Below, in pieces: positions 1 to 7,902 of a stretch of 33,673 nucleotides of DNA; within the stretch, counting starts at the first letter, position 1; every line of letters begins with the position of its first letter. The stretch is from an uncultured Clostridia bacterium (GTDB taxonomy: Bacteria > Bacillota > Clostridia > TANB77 > CAG-508), in contig CALXZB010000016.1 of NCBI GenBank assembly GCA_944393125.1, forward strand, positions 1 to 33,673. The letters run 5' to 3'. The translations under genes were made by a program, and so were the position numbers. The notes under the pieces are model-generated. The model saw only the letters and a list, made by a program, of their open reading frames with translations, did no database searches and had not been told where the DNA came from.

Positions 1-99
1 TTCGTTTTTACTTATATAAAAATATTTTTTATTAATATCAAAAACATTATAACATCTGAATTTACGGTAGTATGCACCCTAAAACCATTAAACAGTAAC
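1..99. repeat. Right end of a fold-back repeat element (cut by window edge)
   Basis: Positions 1-37 are identical to 8312-8348, inside the complete fold-back element at 7903-8408. The tip (about 73-99, ending AGTAAC) is a diverged version of that element's terminal repeat. The next eight bases (100-107, ATTTTTTA) differ at one position from the 8-bp target duplication of the complete copy (ATTGTTTA). The left part lies outside the window. The window starting inside a repeat may also mean that a contig broke here. Confidence 0.7.
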
Positions 100-129
100 A
101 TTTTTTAAATAAAATTTTATTAAAAGCTA

Positions 130-158
130 TTGTAAATTTTATAAACTTGTGTTAATAT
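130..158 (+). promoter_or_regulatory. Promoter of tRNA-Trp
   Basis: TTGTAA (130-135), 17-bp spacer, TAATAT (153-158). The expected start point lies about 13 bp before the tRNA 5' end. Confidence 0.5.
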
Positions 159-177
159 ATTAAAGTAATTTGTTTTT

Positions 178-252
178 AGGGGTATAGTGTTAATGGTAGC
201 ACATCGGTCTCCAAAACCGCTTGTGTGGGTTCGAGTCCTACTACCCCTGCCA
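178..252 (+). tRNA. tRNA-Trp (CCA anticodon)
   Basis: The acceptor stem AGGGGTA (178-184) pairs with TACCCCT (242-248), followed by discriminator G and an encoded CCA (250-252). The anticodon loop CTCCAAA gives anticodon CCA, which reads UGG. The T arm carries GGTTCGAGTCC. A promoter lies upstream and a hairpin terminator follows directly. The cognate synthetase trpS is also in this window (13524-14534), far away and on the other strand. Confidence 0.95.
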
Positions 253-282
253 AAAGTTTAGCATTTTAGCTAAACTTTTTTT
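253..282 (+). terminator. Terminator of tRNA-Trp
   Basis: AAAGTTTAGC (253-262) and GCTAAACTTT (269-278) form a 10-bp stem with a 6-nt loop, followed by a run of T to 282. Confidence 0.85.
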
Positions 283-298
283 CATGTGAGGTGATTTT

Positions 299-875
299 AT
301 CAATAAAATTTTTCTTAGTATTATTATTTTATCTATTATTATTTCTGTATTATTTATTCCAAATATCTATATTTCAGATGAGTTCTTAAATACTTATGAA
401 TCAGAAATCATATTTTATGGAAACAAAAATTTTGCTTGGCCTATTCCTGGTTACACGAGAATTTCTTCATATTTTGGTAAACGCTCTGCACCTACTTCAG
501 GAGCTTCAACTTACCATAAAGGTATTGATATTCCTGCTCCAGAAGGAACTTTTCTTATTGCAACTTGTAGTGGAGAAATTACTTTTTTGGGTTTTCTTGG
601 TGGTGGAGGATATACTATAACCATTACCACTCTTGAAAATATCAAAATCTCATATTGTCATGTATCGCCTAATTATGTTGTGTCATTAGGTGATAAAGTA
701 TTCCAAGGTCAAATTATAGGTACTGTTGGTCCTAAATATGTAGATGGAGTGGCTCGGTAATATTTATTCAGATGAATATGGCAGGCCAACAAATGGAGCT
801 ACTACAGGATGTCATTTGCATATTGGTTTTAGATTGAATAATGAATATGTAAATCCTCTAGATTATTTACAATAA
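299..875 (+). pseudogene. M23 (LytM-type) metallopeptidase with +1 frameshift
   Basis: A secreted or membrane-anchored peptidoglycan endopeptidase of family M23. It has a hydrophobic N-terminal segment, then a LytM-like domain with YHKGIDIP (His and Asp zinc ligands), SYCHVSP and the closing zinc motif HLHIGF. The reading frame breaks at 755: GTG-GCT-CGG-TAA stops, while dropping the C at 755 gives GCT-GGT-AAT and continues with the conserved end through TNGATTGCHLHIGF to a stop at 873-875. No ATG, GTG or TTG exists in frame between the upstream stop (287-289) and the domain. The AGGTG ribosome site at 289-293 points to ATC at 299 as the start. Either this is a decayed gene with two lesions or it is expressed by a rare start and +1 frameshifting; the same hexamer breaks yabG. 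The family is sure, the status is not. Confidence 0.75.
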
Positions 876-919
876 TGCTGTTATGTGGTATTATAATATT
901 ATTTAGAGGAGTGATTTTT

Positions 920-2617
920 ATGGCTTTTGATGGTATAGTTTTAAAATCAGTTATTAATGAATTAACGATTTTAATTGGTGGAAAAATAGATAAAATATAT
1001 GAACCTGATAAAAATACTATTGTTTTAGGTGTATATTCTAATGGAAATAATTATTCTTTACATATTTCTATAGATTCTATTAATTATAGATTACACTTAA
1101 CCAATCATTCTCGTGTTAATCCAATTGTTGCACCTAATTTTTGTATGCTTTTAAGAAAATATTTAATTGGTGGTAGAATTTCTAATATTTCAATGTCAGA
1201 TTTAGAAAGAATTGTAAATATAGATATAGAAATTAAAAATGAATTTAATGAAATAGAAACAAAAACCCTAGTTGTCGAGCTTATGGGTAAACATAGTAAT
1301 ATTATTTTACGAGATTCAAATAGTAAAATTATTGATGCAATAAGGCATATTACTTCAGAGAATTCTTATAGAGAAATATTGCCTTCAAGATTATATGTTT
1401 TACCCAATTCTGATAAATTAGATTTTACAACTTTTAATAAATTTGAACATTTTTATTTAAAGTTTTCTAATACTAATATAGAAAATTTAGCTAAAGAAAT
1501 TGTTAATACTTTTACTGGTTTTAGCATTACATTTGTCAAATCTGCTATTTGTAGATGTAACATTACTAATGTTTCACAACCAGAATTAGAAAAGCTTTAT
1601 GATTATTTTAATAAATGTATAAACAGTAATAGCTCATCTTTAAATTTTGAATATTTATTTAAAAATAGAAAAATATCTGATTATGTATTAATTTTAGATA
1701 ATATTGATACTCCTTTTCACTTAAATAATTTTATTGATGAATTTTATTTTAAAAAAGAGAGTGAACAAGCTTTTATAAATTTAAAAAATCATTATTTAAG
1801 AATAATAGAAGAAACTCTAAAAAAATATGAAAATCGTTTATCAAATATAAATGATAAAATTAAAGAATGTTATAATATGGATAAGTATAAATTGTTTGGA
1901 GAACTTTTGACTGCTAATTTATATAGAATTTCAGATACTCATTCTTCTTGTATTGAATTAGAAAATTATTATGATAATAATAATTTAATATCAATACCTT
2001 TAGATATTAAATATTCTCCAAATATTAATGCAAAAAGATATTTTAAAAAATATTCAAAATTAAAAAATGCTTTTCAAGTTGTTTCAAACCAAAAGGTAGA
2101 AACTCAAAATGAAATTAATTATATTGAAAGTATTTTGTACGAATTAGAAAATTGTGAAACTATTGAAGAAATTCAAACTGTTGCTGAAGAAATTAATGAA
2201 AATATTACTTTTAAGAAAAAAGCTAAGAATAACAAAAAAACTTCAAAAACTCAAAAAAAGAAAAAGCAACAAACTTTTTCTCCTATAGAATATAATATTG
2301 AAAATTATAATATATTTGTTGGGAAAAATAATAAAGAAAATGATTGGCTTACATTTTCTTTTGCAAATAAAAATGATTTGTGGTTTCATGTAAAAGATAT
2401 TCCTGGAAGTCATGTTATTCTAAAAAATAATGGAACTACAATTAGTGATGATGTTTTAGTTGAATGTGCAAAAATTGCTGTTAAACATAGTAAAGCAAGC
2501 CTTTCTTCTAATGTTCCTGTTGATTATTGTTTTGTTCGTTTCGTAAAAAAGCCTAATGGAGCAAAGCCTGGTATGGTTATTTTTACAAATAATAAAACAT
2601 TAAATATAACTTTATAA
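920..2617 (+). CDS. rqcH: Rqc2/NEMF homolog RqcH (NFACT protein)
   Basis: Ribosome quality control factor. In the family it binds obstructed 50S subunits carrying peptidyl-tRNA and recruits tRNA-Ala to add C-terminal alanine tails to stalled chains. The 565-aa protein starts with the NFACT-N signature MAFDGIVLKS and has a long helical coiled-coil middle (about 190-430). A lysine-rich linker leads to NFACT-R with FVGKNNKENDWLTF, DIPGSHVI and VKKPNGAKPGMV near the C-terminus. I chose ATG 920, preceded by AGAGGAG at 905-911, over an in-frame ATG at 875 that overlaps the stop of the peptidase gene. At the N-domain position where Rqc2 proteins often carry Asp-Arg, this one reads Glu96-Arg97. It is followed by a terminator. 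YlmH, another RQC-associated S4 protein, is encoded at 20791-21591. Confidence 0.93.
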   Translation: MAFDGIVLKSVINELTILIGGKIDKIYEPDKNTIVLGVYSNGNNYSLHISIDSINYRLHLTNHSRVNPIVAPNFCMLLRKYLIGGRISNISMSDLERIVNIDIEIKNEFNEIETKTLVVELMGKHSNIILRDSNSKIIDAIRHITSENSYREILPSRLYVLPNSDKLDFTTFNKFEHFYLKFSNTNIENLAKEIVNTFTGFSITFVKSAICRCNITNVSQPELEKLYDYFNKCINSNSSSLNFEYLFKNRKISDYVLILDNIDTPFHLNNFIDEFYFKKESEQAFINLKNHYLRIIEETLKKYENRLSNINDKIKECYNMDKYKLFGELLTANLYRISDTHSSCIELENYYDNNNLISIPLDIKYSPNINAKRYFKKYSKLKNAFQVVSNQKVETQNEINYIESILYELENCETIEEIQTVAEEINENITFKKKAKNNKKTSKTQKKKKQQTFSPIEYNIENYNIFVGKNNKENDWLTFSFANKNDLWFHVKDIPGSHVILKNNGTTISDDVLVECAKIAVKHSKASLSSNVPVDYCFVRFVKKPNGAKPGMVIFTNNKTLNITL

Positions 2618-2647
2618 AAAAGTCAATTATTCAAAATTGACTTTTTT
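2616..2647. terminator. Bidirectional terminator after rqcH
   Basis: AAAAAGTCAATT (2616-2627) pairs with AATTGACTTTTT (2635-2646), 7-nt loop, ending in a T run on the + strand and mirrored by A/T on the other. It lies between convergent rqcH and the 2646-3101 gene. Confidence 0.85.
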
Positions 2648-3101
2648 ATATTAGAAAGAATTTTATTAAAATACCTAATACTGTTAATGCTGATAGTGCT
2701 GTGTCCATAAATCCTTCTGTTGATTCTCCCATCTCCTCTGTTACAGATATTGCATATGATTTTACTTCTGATATTTTAAAATATGTTTCTATTTCTTTTC
2801 CTTCATTTTCTTTTACTTTTCCTATTTCTATATATTGAGTACCAAGGTTTACTCCTGTTGATGAATATAATTCTATTTTTAGAAATTTTCCGCTTAAATT
2901 TGTATCATTTACTTTTATTTTTGTTCTTCCATTTACTGTTGTAGCTTGCATTTCTATTACTTCTATTCCTGTTGGTATTTCTCCTTTAGCATTTATATCT
3001 TTATATGTTGAGTTTATTCCTAAATATATTAATATATCTGATAATATCCAAAATAATATTAACCATATTAAATATTTAGCAAATTTTTTCATTGTTTCCA
3101 T
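2646..3101 (-). CDS. Unrecognised two-helix membrane protein
   Basis: A 151-residue protein that I do not recognise. It has one N-terminal transmembrane helix (YLIWLILFWILSDILIYLG), an outside-type beta-rich region of about 90 residues and a C-terminal hydrophobic helix. The middle contains KTxV-type strands and a run of glutamates but no catalytic motif. I chose ATG 3101, which has GGAAGG 12 bases upstream; an in-frame TTG at 3134 is less likely because the ribosome site would lie inside the coding region. It has its own promoter (3153-3181), divergent from the peroxiredoxin promoter, and shares the terminator with rqcH. It looks like a stand-alone envelope protein. Confidence 0.65.
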   Translation of the reverse strand: METMKKFAKYLIWLILFWILSDILIYLGINSTYKDINAKGEIPTGIEVIEMQATTVNGRTKIKVNDTNLSGKFLKIELYSSTGVNLGTQYIEIGKVKENEGKEIETYFKISEVKSYAISVTEEMGESTEGFMDTALSALTVLGILIKFFLI

Positions 3102-3152
3102 ATTATTTATTTTCCTTCCTTTTTTTGATAACAATATATACTTTTCTTTAAT

Positions 3153-3181
3153 ATTATACTATGTTTTCCCTTTATTTGCAA
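3153..3181 (-). promoter_or_regulatory. Promoter of the 2646-3101 membrane protein
   Basis: On the minus strand, TTGCAA (3181-3176), 17-bp spacer, TATAAT (3158-3153). Confidence 0.6.
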
Positions 3182-3202
3182 TAGTTTACATATAATTCAT
3201 TT

Positions 3203-3231
3203 TTCACACAATTTATATTTAATAATATAAT
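3203..3231 (+). promoter_or_regulatory. Promoter of peroxiredoxin
   Basis: TTCACA (3203-3208), 17-bp spacer, TATAAT (3226-3231). The GAAAGGAG ribosome site follows at about 3237-3244. Confidence 0.55.
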
Positions 3232-3250
3232 ATGTTGAAAGGAGTTCTTT

Positions 3251-3940
3251 ATGGATTATGAATTAATGATGAATGATACTGTAAAAATAGGTCAACATGC
3301 TCCAGATTTTTCGGCAGAAACTACATATGGACCAGTTTCTTTAGAAGATTATAAAGGAAAATGGTTAGTTCTATTTTCCCATCCAGGAGACTTTACCCCA
3401 GTATGTACAACAGAGATGATTGCTTTTGCCAAATCAAATCCTTATTTTGAAAAACTAAATACTTCTTTGCTTGGATTAAGTATAGATAGTAATTCTTCCC
3501 ATTTAGCCTGGATGCATGATATTTATTGCATGACAGGTATAGTTTTGCCGTTTCCTATAATTGCTGATAGAAATGGTTTAATAGCTAGGAAATATGGAAT
3601 GATTTCTAATGATATTAGTAATGTAAAAACTGTTAGAAATGTTTTTATAATAGATGATAAAGGTATTATTAGAGTTATTTTAGTTTATCCTTTAAATATT
3701 GGCAGGTTCGTTCCAGAAATTTTGAGAATTGTTCAGGCTTTGCAAACAGCAGATTGTTCAAATTCTTCTACTCCTGCAAATTGGCTACCAGGTCAACCTG
3801 TAATAATTCCTCCGCCTTCTACTTACCCACTTCTTCAAGAAAGGTTAAATTCTATAAAACAAAATAATAATGGTATGAATTGGTATTTATCTTTTCAAGA
3901 ACCAGAGCAAAACTGTAAAAAAATAGGAGACTTTATATAA
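3251..3940 (+). CDS. Peroxiredoxin (Prx6/AhpC-type)
   Basis: A thiol peroxidase that reduces H2O2 or organic peroxides in the cytoplasm. The active-site motif HPGDFTPVCTTE places the peroxidatic cysteine at Cys52, with the supporting Thr and Pro of the PxxxT/SxxC signature. The 229-residue length and the C-terminal segment with TPANWLPGQPV are typical of the long Prx6-like subfamily rather than short AhpC. Further cysteines near the C-terminus (in TADCSN and QNCKK) could resolve the sulfenic acid, as in archaeal Prx6-type enzymes; that role is inferred. It is transcribed alone from its own promoter, with a hairpin overlapping the stop codon. Confidence 0.92.
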   Translation: MDYELMMNDTVKIGQHAPDFSAETTYGPVSLEDYKGKWLVLFSHPGDFTPVCTTEMIAFAKSNPYFEKLNTSLLGLSIDSNSSHLAWMHDIYCMTGIVLPFPIIADRNGLIARKYGMISNDISNVKTVRNVFIIDDKGIIRVILVYPLNIGRFVPEILRIVQALQTADCSNSSTPANWLPGQPVIIPPPSTYPLLQERLNSIKQNNNGMNWYLSFQEPEQNCKKIGDFI

Positions 3941-3956
3941 GTCTCCTATCTGTATA
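3923..3956 (+). terminator. Hairpin/terminator at the end of the peroxiredoxin gene
   Basis: ATAGGAGACTT (3923-3933) and AAGTCTCCTAT (3939-3949) form an 11-bp perfect stem overlapping the stop codon. The following T tract is interrupted, so termination may be imperfect. Confidence 0.7.
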
Positions 3957-3971
3957 TTTTTCATTTTATTG

Positions 3972-4631
3972 TTAAAATATTACCTCTACATTTTCTAAAA
4001 TAATCGTAGGGATTTCTTGGATTTTATTATTTTTAGCATACAAAACTTCTGTAAATCCATCTAATACAAAATTATGGCAATCAATTACAATAGGTTTGTG
4101 GAATTGCCCACATCGTAAATAATACTCTCTAGTTTTCCGATATTTACTTGTACTAGTGTCTTGTAAGTTTATTAAAACAATCAATTCACTAATCTTGGTT
4201 TTATTTGTCCATTCATCTGGTAAAACATGAACCCACTTCTCTTGAAAATATTTAATTCTAAAAAATTCTCGTTGGAATTCTTTTTTCCTTTTAACATCTC
4301 CAAGGCTCATATAAGCTTTAAATTGGTCAGGTGTCATATTTTCTTTACGACCATTGCAACTTCTACATGCCGGTACAAGATTTTGCGGAATTGTAGGACC
4401 TCCTAACGCTCTTGGATATATATGGTCCAGAGTTAACTTAATTTTGTCTTTTTCTACACTTCTCCCGCAGTAATAACATCTTGTATTTCCTTTTAATTTG
4501 TATGTTAAATCATATACTATTTCTTCAAATCCTCCTAATCTTGACCGTAATTTTAGTGTGCCATTTTCTTCAAAGGCAATAATATTTCCCTCCTTACTGA
4601 AAACATAGCCTTGTGGAACTTCGATAATCAT
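3972..4631 (-). CDS. HNH endonuclease-domain protein with C-terminal ParB-like segment
   Basis: The 219-residue protein has an HNH nuclease core with paired zinc cysteines (CYYC and CRSCNGRK) around LDHIYPRALGG and the Asn of NLVPACRSCN. The last 45 residues (KPIVIDCHNFVLDGF...) resemble the N-terminal ParB/sulfiredoxin fold, an arrangement seen in phage- and island-type HNH proteins. I chose ATG 4631, with AAAGGAGGAG just upstream; an upstream TTG is part of the ribosome spacing. The gene has its own promoter. It uses the Arg codon CGG in frame twice (4545-4547 and 4137-4139), which the native genes here avoid, hinting at transfer. The actual DNA target is unknown. Confidence 0.8.
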   Translation of the reverse strand: MIIEVPQGYVFSKEGNIIAFEENGTLKLRSRLGGFEEIVYDLTYKLKGNTRCYYCGRSVEKDKIKLTLDHIYPRALGGPTIPQNLVPACRSCNGRKENMTPDQFKAYMSLGDVKRKKEFQREFFRIKYFQEKWVHVLPDEWTNKTKISELIVLINLQDTSTSKYRKTREYYLRCGQFHKPIVIDCHNFVLDGFTEVLYAKNNKIQEIPTIILENVEVIF

Positions 4632-4667
4632 CAAAACTCCTCCTTTTACTTTTTATATAGTATATAT

Positions 4668-4695
4668 ATTATATATTATATAAAAATTTAGTCAA
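4668..4695 (-). promoter_or_regulatory. Promoter of HNH gene
   Basis: On the minus strand, TTGACT (4695-4690), 16-bp spacer, TATAAT (4673-4668), just after the stop codon region of the upstream ATPase gene. Confidence 0.6.
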
Positions 4696-4700
4696 TATTT

Positions 4701-7499
4701 TTATTCATCTTTTGCTGTATTAATTTTAAACAATTTCATAATTTCTACAATTACAAGTGGAGCTATAATTAATACAATAACTTCTACTATATTGCTTATT
4801 GGTAAAATTGGTATACTAAACGCATGCCTTAATGCTGGAATAACTAATATTATTCCCATTAATCCTGCTGAAATTAGTACAGATAAAATTAATGCACTAT
4901 TACCTAATATTCCTGTTTTAAATATAGAATTTTTATTATCTCTTATACTAAATACATGAACTAACTCAGCAAATGCTAACACTATAAATGCCATTGTTTG
5001 TCCGATTTCTACTTTAATTTCTTCTGCAGATAAATATCTACCGCCATCACTTAATATTTCATTTATGTTATCAATTTCTTCTATAGGTACAACTTGGTTA
5101 TTATATTCTACCATAGTTGGTAATTTATCTTCTGGTGTTGCTAATCCTACTATAAATGCTGTAAGAGTAAGTAATCCTATCATTATTCCTTGATATATTA
5201 TTCTAAATGTTCTACCTTTTGTAAAAATTCCTTCATCTTTTTTTATAGGTTTACGATTCATTATATCTTTATTAGCTGGATCGAATGCTAATGCTAATGC
5301 TGGAAGTGAATCTGTTACAAGATTAATCCATAATATATGTGTTGGTAATAAAACTTGTATTAATGTTATATCTGATATTCCAAGTAATGTTCCTATTACA
5401 GGTGCTAATAAAGTTGCCAATAGTAATACTACAACTTCTCCTACATTACATGAAATTAAAAATTGTATTACTTTTAATATATTATCATATATACGTCTAC
5501 CTTCTTCTACTGCTGATACTATTGTTGCAAAATTGTCATCAGTCAAAATTGTATCTGCGGCTTCTTTTGCTACTTCTGTTCCAACTTTTCCCATTGCACA
5601 TCCGATATCTGATGTTTTTAATGCAGGACTATCATTTACTCCATCACCAGTCATTGCAACGACTTCGCCATTTGCCTGCCAAGCTTTTACTATTCTTACT
5701 TTATGCTCTGGAGATACTCTTGCGTATACAGAATACTTTCTGATATCTTTTATTAATTGTTCATCACTAATTTGGTCTAATTCTAGACCAGTTAATGCTT
5801 CATCTTCATTTTCTAATATTCCTATTTTTTTTGCAATTGCTATTGCTGTAATTTTATGATCTCCAGTAATCATTACTGTTTTTATTCCTGCTGTTTTACA
5901 TTTTTCAACTGCTTTTTTAGCTTCTTCTCTAGGAGGATCTATCATACCTACCATTCCAATAAATGTTAAGTTACTTTCAATAGTTTCCATTTCTTCTTTT
6001 GATGGCATATGATCAATTTCTTTATATGCAAATGCTAAAATTCTTAATGCATCTTTTGCCATGTGTTCATTATTTTCTCTTATCCATTTTGAATAATCCT
6101 CTAAATTAGTTCTTATTTCACCCTTAAATAAGTAAGAATTACATATTTTTAATAGTTCATCTACTCCGCCTTTAGTGTAAACAATATATTTTCCATTATT
6201 TTCGTTTACTGTTGTCATTAATTTTCTATCTGAATCAAATGGAACTTCTTGTACTCTTTTATTTTCTCTATATATTGACTCTGGATAGTCTAGTTTTAAT
6301 GCCATATCTACTAATGCTGTTTCTGTAGGGTCACCAGCAATTTCTCCATCTTCTAAAATTCGTGAATCATTACATAGCATACAGTTATAAACTAATTTTT
6401 TTAAGTCTTCCGTTGTTTCTACTCTTTCTAAATCTTCAGTAACATCATTACAAAAAATTTTTTCTACTGTCATCTTGTTTTGTGTTAATGTTCCTGTTTT
6501 ATCTGAGCATATTACTGTACTGCTACCTAGTGTTTCAACAGCAGGTAATTTCTTTACTATTGCATTTTTCTTTACCATTTTTTGTACACCAATAGCTAAA
6601 ACTATTGTTGATACTGCAACTAATCCTTCTGGAATAACTGCAACTGCAAGTGATACTGCTGTCATAAACATACTTATTACATCTTTACCTTGTAATAATC
6701 CTATGAAAAATATTACTGCACATATTGCTAAAGCTGCTATTCCTAATGTTTTTCCTAAATCGTTTAGTCTTTTTTGAAGTGGTGTTTCTTGTTTTTCTGT
6801 TTCATTTAGCATGTCTGCTATCTTTCCAACTTCTGTGTTCATTCCTGTTTCTACTACAACTGCTTTTCCTCTTCCATAGGTAATTAGACTAGATGAAAAT
6901 AGCATGTTTTTTCTATCTCCTATACCTATTTCAGTTTCTTCAATTGCTTCTGTTTCTTTTTCAACTGGGACAGATTCTCCTGTTAAGGAACTTTCTTGTG
7001 ATTTTAAATTAATAGCTTCTATTATTCTTAAATCTGCAGATACATAATCCCCTGTTTCTATTATTACAATATCTCCAGGTACTAATTCTCTTGCAGGTAT
7101 TACTTGTTCTTTGCCATCTCTTACAACTTTTGCGGCATGTTCACTTAATTTTTGCAAAGCTTCAAGCGATTTTTCTGCTTTACTTTCTTGTGCCACACCA
7201 ATTACTGCATTTAATATTACAACTATCATAATAATTATTGTGTCTGTAATACCTTCGCCTTTTACTACTCCAACAATTCCTGATACTATTGCAGCAATTA
7301 TAAGTACTATTATTGAAAAGTCTTTAAATTGGTCTATAAATTTCTTTAATAAAGAATCTTTCTTTTTTTCTTTTAATTCATTTAGTCCATATTTTGATTT
7401 TAATTCATTAACCTTATTTTTGTTTAGACCATGAACTAAATCTGTTTGTAATTCTTTTTCAACATCTTTTATAGTTTTGTTAAACCACTTCTTTTCCAT
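4701..7499 (-). CDS. Calcium-translocating P-type ATPase (type IIA)
   Basis: A membrane pump that exports Ca2+ at the cost of ATP. In order it shows the N-terminal cation-ATPase domain, the actuator with LTGESVPVEK (about 173-181), M4 with AVIPEGL, the phosphorylation motif DKTGTLT (Asp333), the nucleotide-binding domain with KGGVDELL, the hinge TGDGVNDSPALK and six C-terminal helices. The M4 Glu, M5 Asn/Glu (SCNVGEVVV) and M6 Asn/Thr/Asp (WINLVTDSLP) match SERCA-type calcium ligands, which supports Ca2+ over other ions. A 932-residue length is normal; the loop between the later helices (PIEEIDNINE...) is somewhat long. I chose ATG 7499, six bases after AAAGGAAG, rather than ATG 7505, which abuts the ribosome site. 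Confidence 0.92.
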   Translation of the reverse strand: MEKKWFNKTIKDVEKELQTDLVHGLNKNKVNELKSKYGLNELKEKKKDSLLKKFIDQFKDFSIIVLIIAAIVSGIVGVVKGEGITDTIIIMIVVILNAVIGVAQESKAEKSLEALQKLSEHAAKVVRDGKEQVIPARELVPGDIVIIETGDYVSADLRIIEAINLKSQESSLTGESVPVEKETEAIEETEIGIGDRKNMLFSSSLITYGRGKAVVVETGMNTEVGKIADMLNETEKQETPLQKRLNDLGKTLGIAALAICAVIFFIGLLQGKDVISMFMTAVSLAVAVIPEGLVAVSTIVLAIGVQKMVKKNAIVKKLPAVETLGSSTVICSDKTGTLTQNKMTVEKIFCNDVTEDLERVETTEDLKKLVYNCMLCNDSRILEDGEIAGDPTETALVDMALKLDYPESIYRENKRVQEVPFDSDRKLMTTVNENNGKYIVYTKGGVDELLKICNSYLFKGEIRTNLEDYSKWIRENNEHMAKDALRILAFAYKEIDHMPSKEEMETIESNLTFIGMVGMIDPPREEAKKAVEKCKTAGIKTVMITGDHKITAIAIAKKIGILENEDEALTGLELDQISDEQLIKDIRKYSVYARVSPEHKVRIVKAWQANGEVVAMTGDGVNDSPALKTSDIGCAMGKVGTEVAKEAADTILTDDNFATIVSAVEEGRRIYDNILKVIQFLISCNVGEVVVLLLATLLAPVIGTLLGISDITLIQVLLPTHILWINLVTDSLPALALAFDPANKDIMNRKPIKKDEGIFTKGRTFRIIYQGIMIGLLTLTAFIVGLATPEDKLPTMVEYNNQVVPIEEIDNINEILSDGGRYLSAEEIKVEIGQTMAFIVLAFAELVHVFSIRDNKNSIFKTGILGNSALILSVLISAGLMGIILVIPALRHAFSIPILPISNIVEVIVLIIAPLVIVEIMKLFKINTAKDE

Positions 7500-7566
7500 T
7501 TTCATCTTCCTTTCTAAATTTTAACAACTTTTTTTATAAAAACTATATATATTATAACCTTTTATA

Positions 7567-7619
7567 TAAAAAATGAGACCTTTAAAGAAAAAATTTTTAT
7601 TTTTTTCTTTAAAAGTCTC
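7567..7619. terminator. Long bidirectional terminator after the tRNA-Glu unit
   Basis: A 19-bp imperfect stem, 7575-7593 with 7601-7619 (GAGAC...GTCTC outside, AAAGAAAAAA inside), followed on the minus strand by a T run. It ends the tRNA-Glu transcript before the ATPase gene. Confidence 0.8.
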
Positions 7620-7639
7620 GTTTACTCGTATAAAGCTTG

Positions 7640-7738
7640 TTAACCAGATTTGAACCTTATGCATATATCTCTTTTGTATTTTTTGAGTTCTAAAATCGCG
7701 ACTGTTGATTAACAATTTAAAACTACTCCCTTTTAAAT
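7640..7738 (-). other. Structured, tRNA-like stretch downstream of tRNA-Glu (not a canonical tRNA)
   Basis: Read on the minus strand, it begins GGGAGTAGTTTTAAATTG, has ATTTTAGAA in an anticodon-loop-like place and ends with GGTTCAAATC, which looks like a T arm. TTGTTAA and TTAACAA could pair as an acceptor-like stem, but the T stem and anticodon stem do not pair properly. It may be a decayed tRNA or part of a 3' leader between tRNA-Glu and its terminator. Confidence 0.25.
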
Positions 7739-7752
7739 AAGGTTATAACATA

Positions 7753-7827
7753 TGGTGACCCGTACGAGAATCGAACTCATGATTCCACCTTGAGAGGGTG
7801 GCGTCTTAACCGCTTGACCAACGGGCC
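7753..7827 (-). tRNA. tRNA-Glu (CTC anticodon)
   Basis: Acceptor GGCCCGT pairs with ACGGGTC, discriminator A, encoded CCA (7755-7753). The D arm has TTGGTCAAGCGGTTAAGAC and the anticodon stem CCACC/GGTGG encloses CTCTCAA, giving anticodon CTC (reads GAG). The T loop is GAGTTCGATTCTC. The gene has its own promoter; the terminator lies about 135 bp downstream, after the tRNA-like stretch. Confidence 0.93.
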
Positions 7828-7844
7828 ATAAAATTTACTTTATA

Positions 7845-7873
7845 AATATAACATATTTTACTAAGTTCGTCAA
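7845..7873 (-). promoter_or_regulatory. Promoter of tRNA-Glu
   Basis: On the minus strand, TTGACG (7873-7868), 17-bp spacer, TATATT (7850-7845). The fold-back element begins 30 bp upstream of the -35 box. Confidence 0.65.
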
Positions 7874-7902
7874 TTGTTTTTTCTATTTTTTGAAATTGTT
7901 TA

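Noticed and set aside
5339..5859. Long + strand frames inside the ATPase gene
   Set aside because: They are antisense shadows of a conserved gene, with Leu/Ile-rich low-complexity translation and no ribosome site.
7521..7715. Open frame of 64 codons on the minus strand
   Set aside because: It runs through the strong tRNA-Glu terminator and the tRNA-like stretch, has no ribosome site and shows no protein family likeness.
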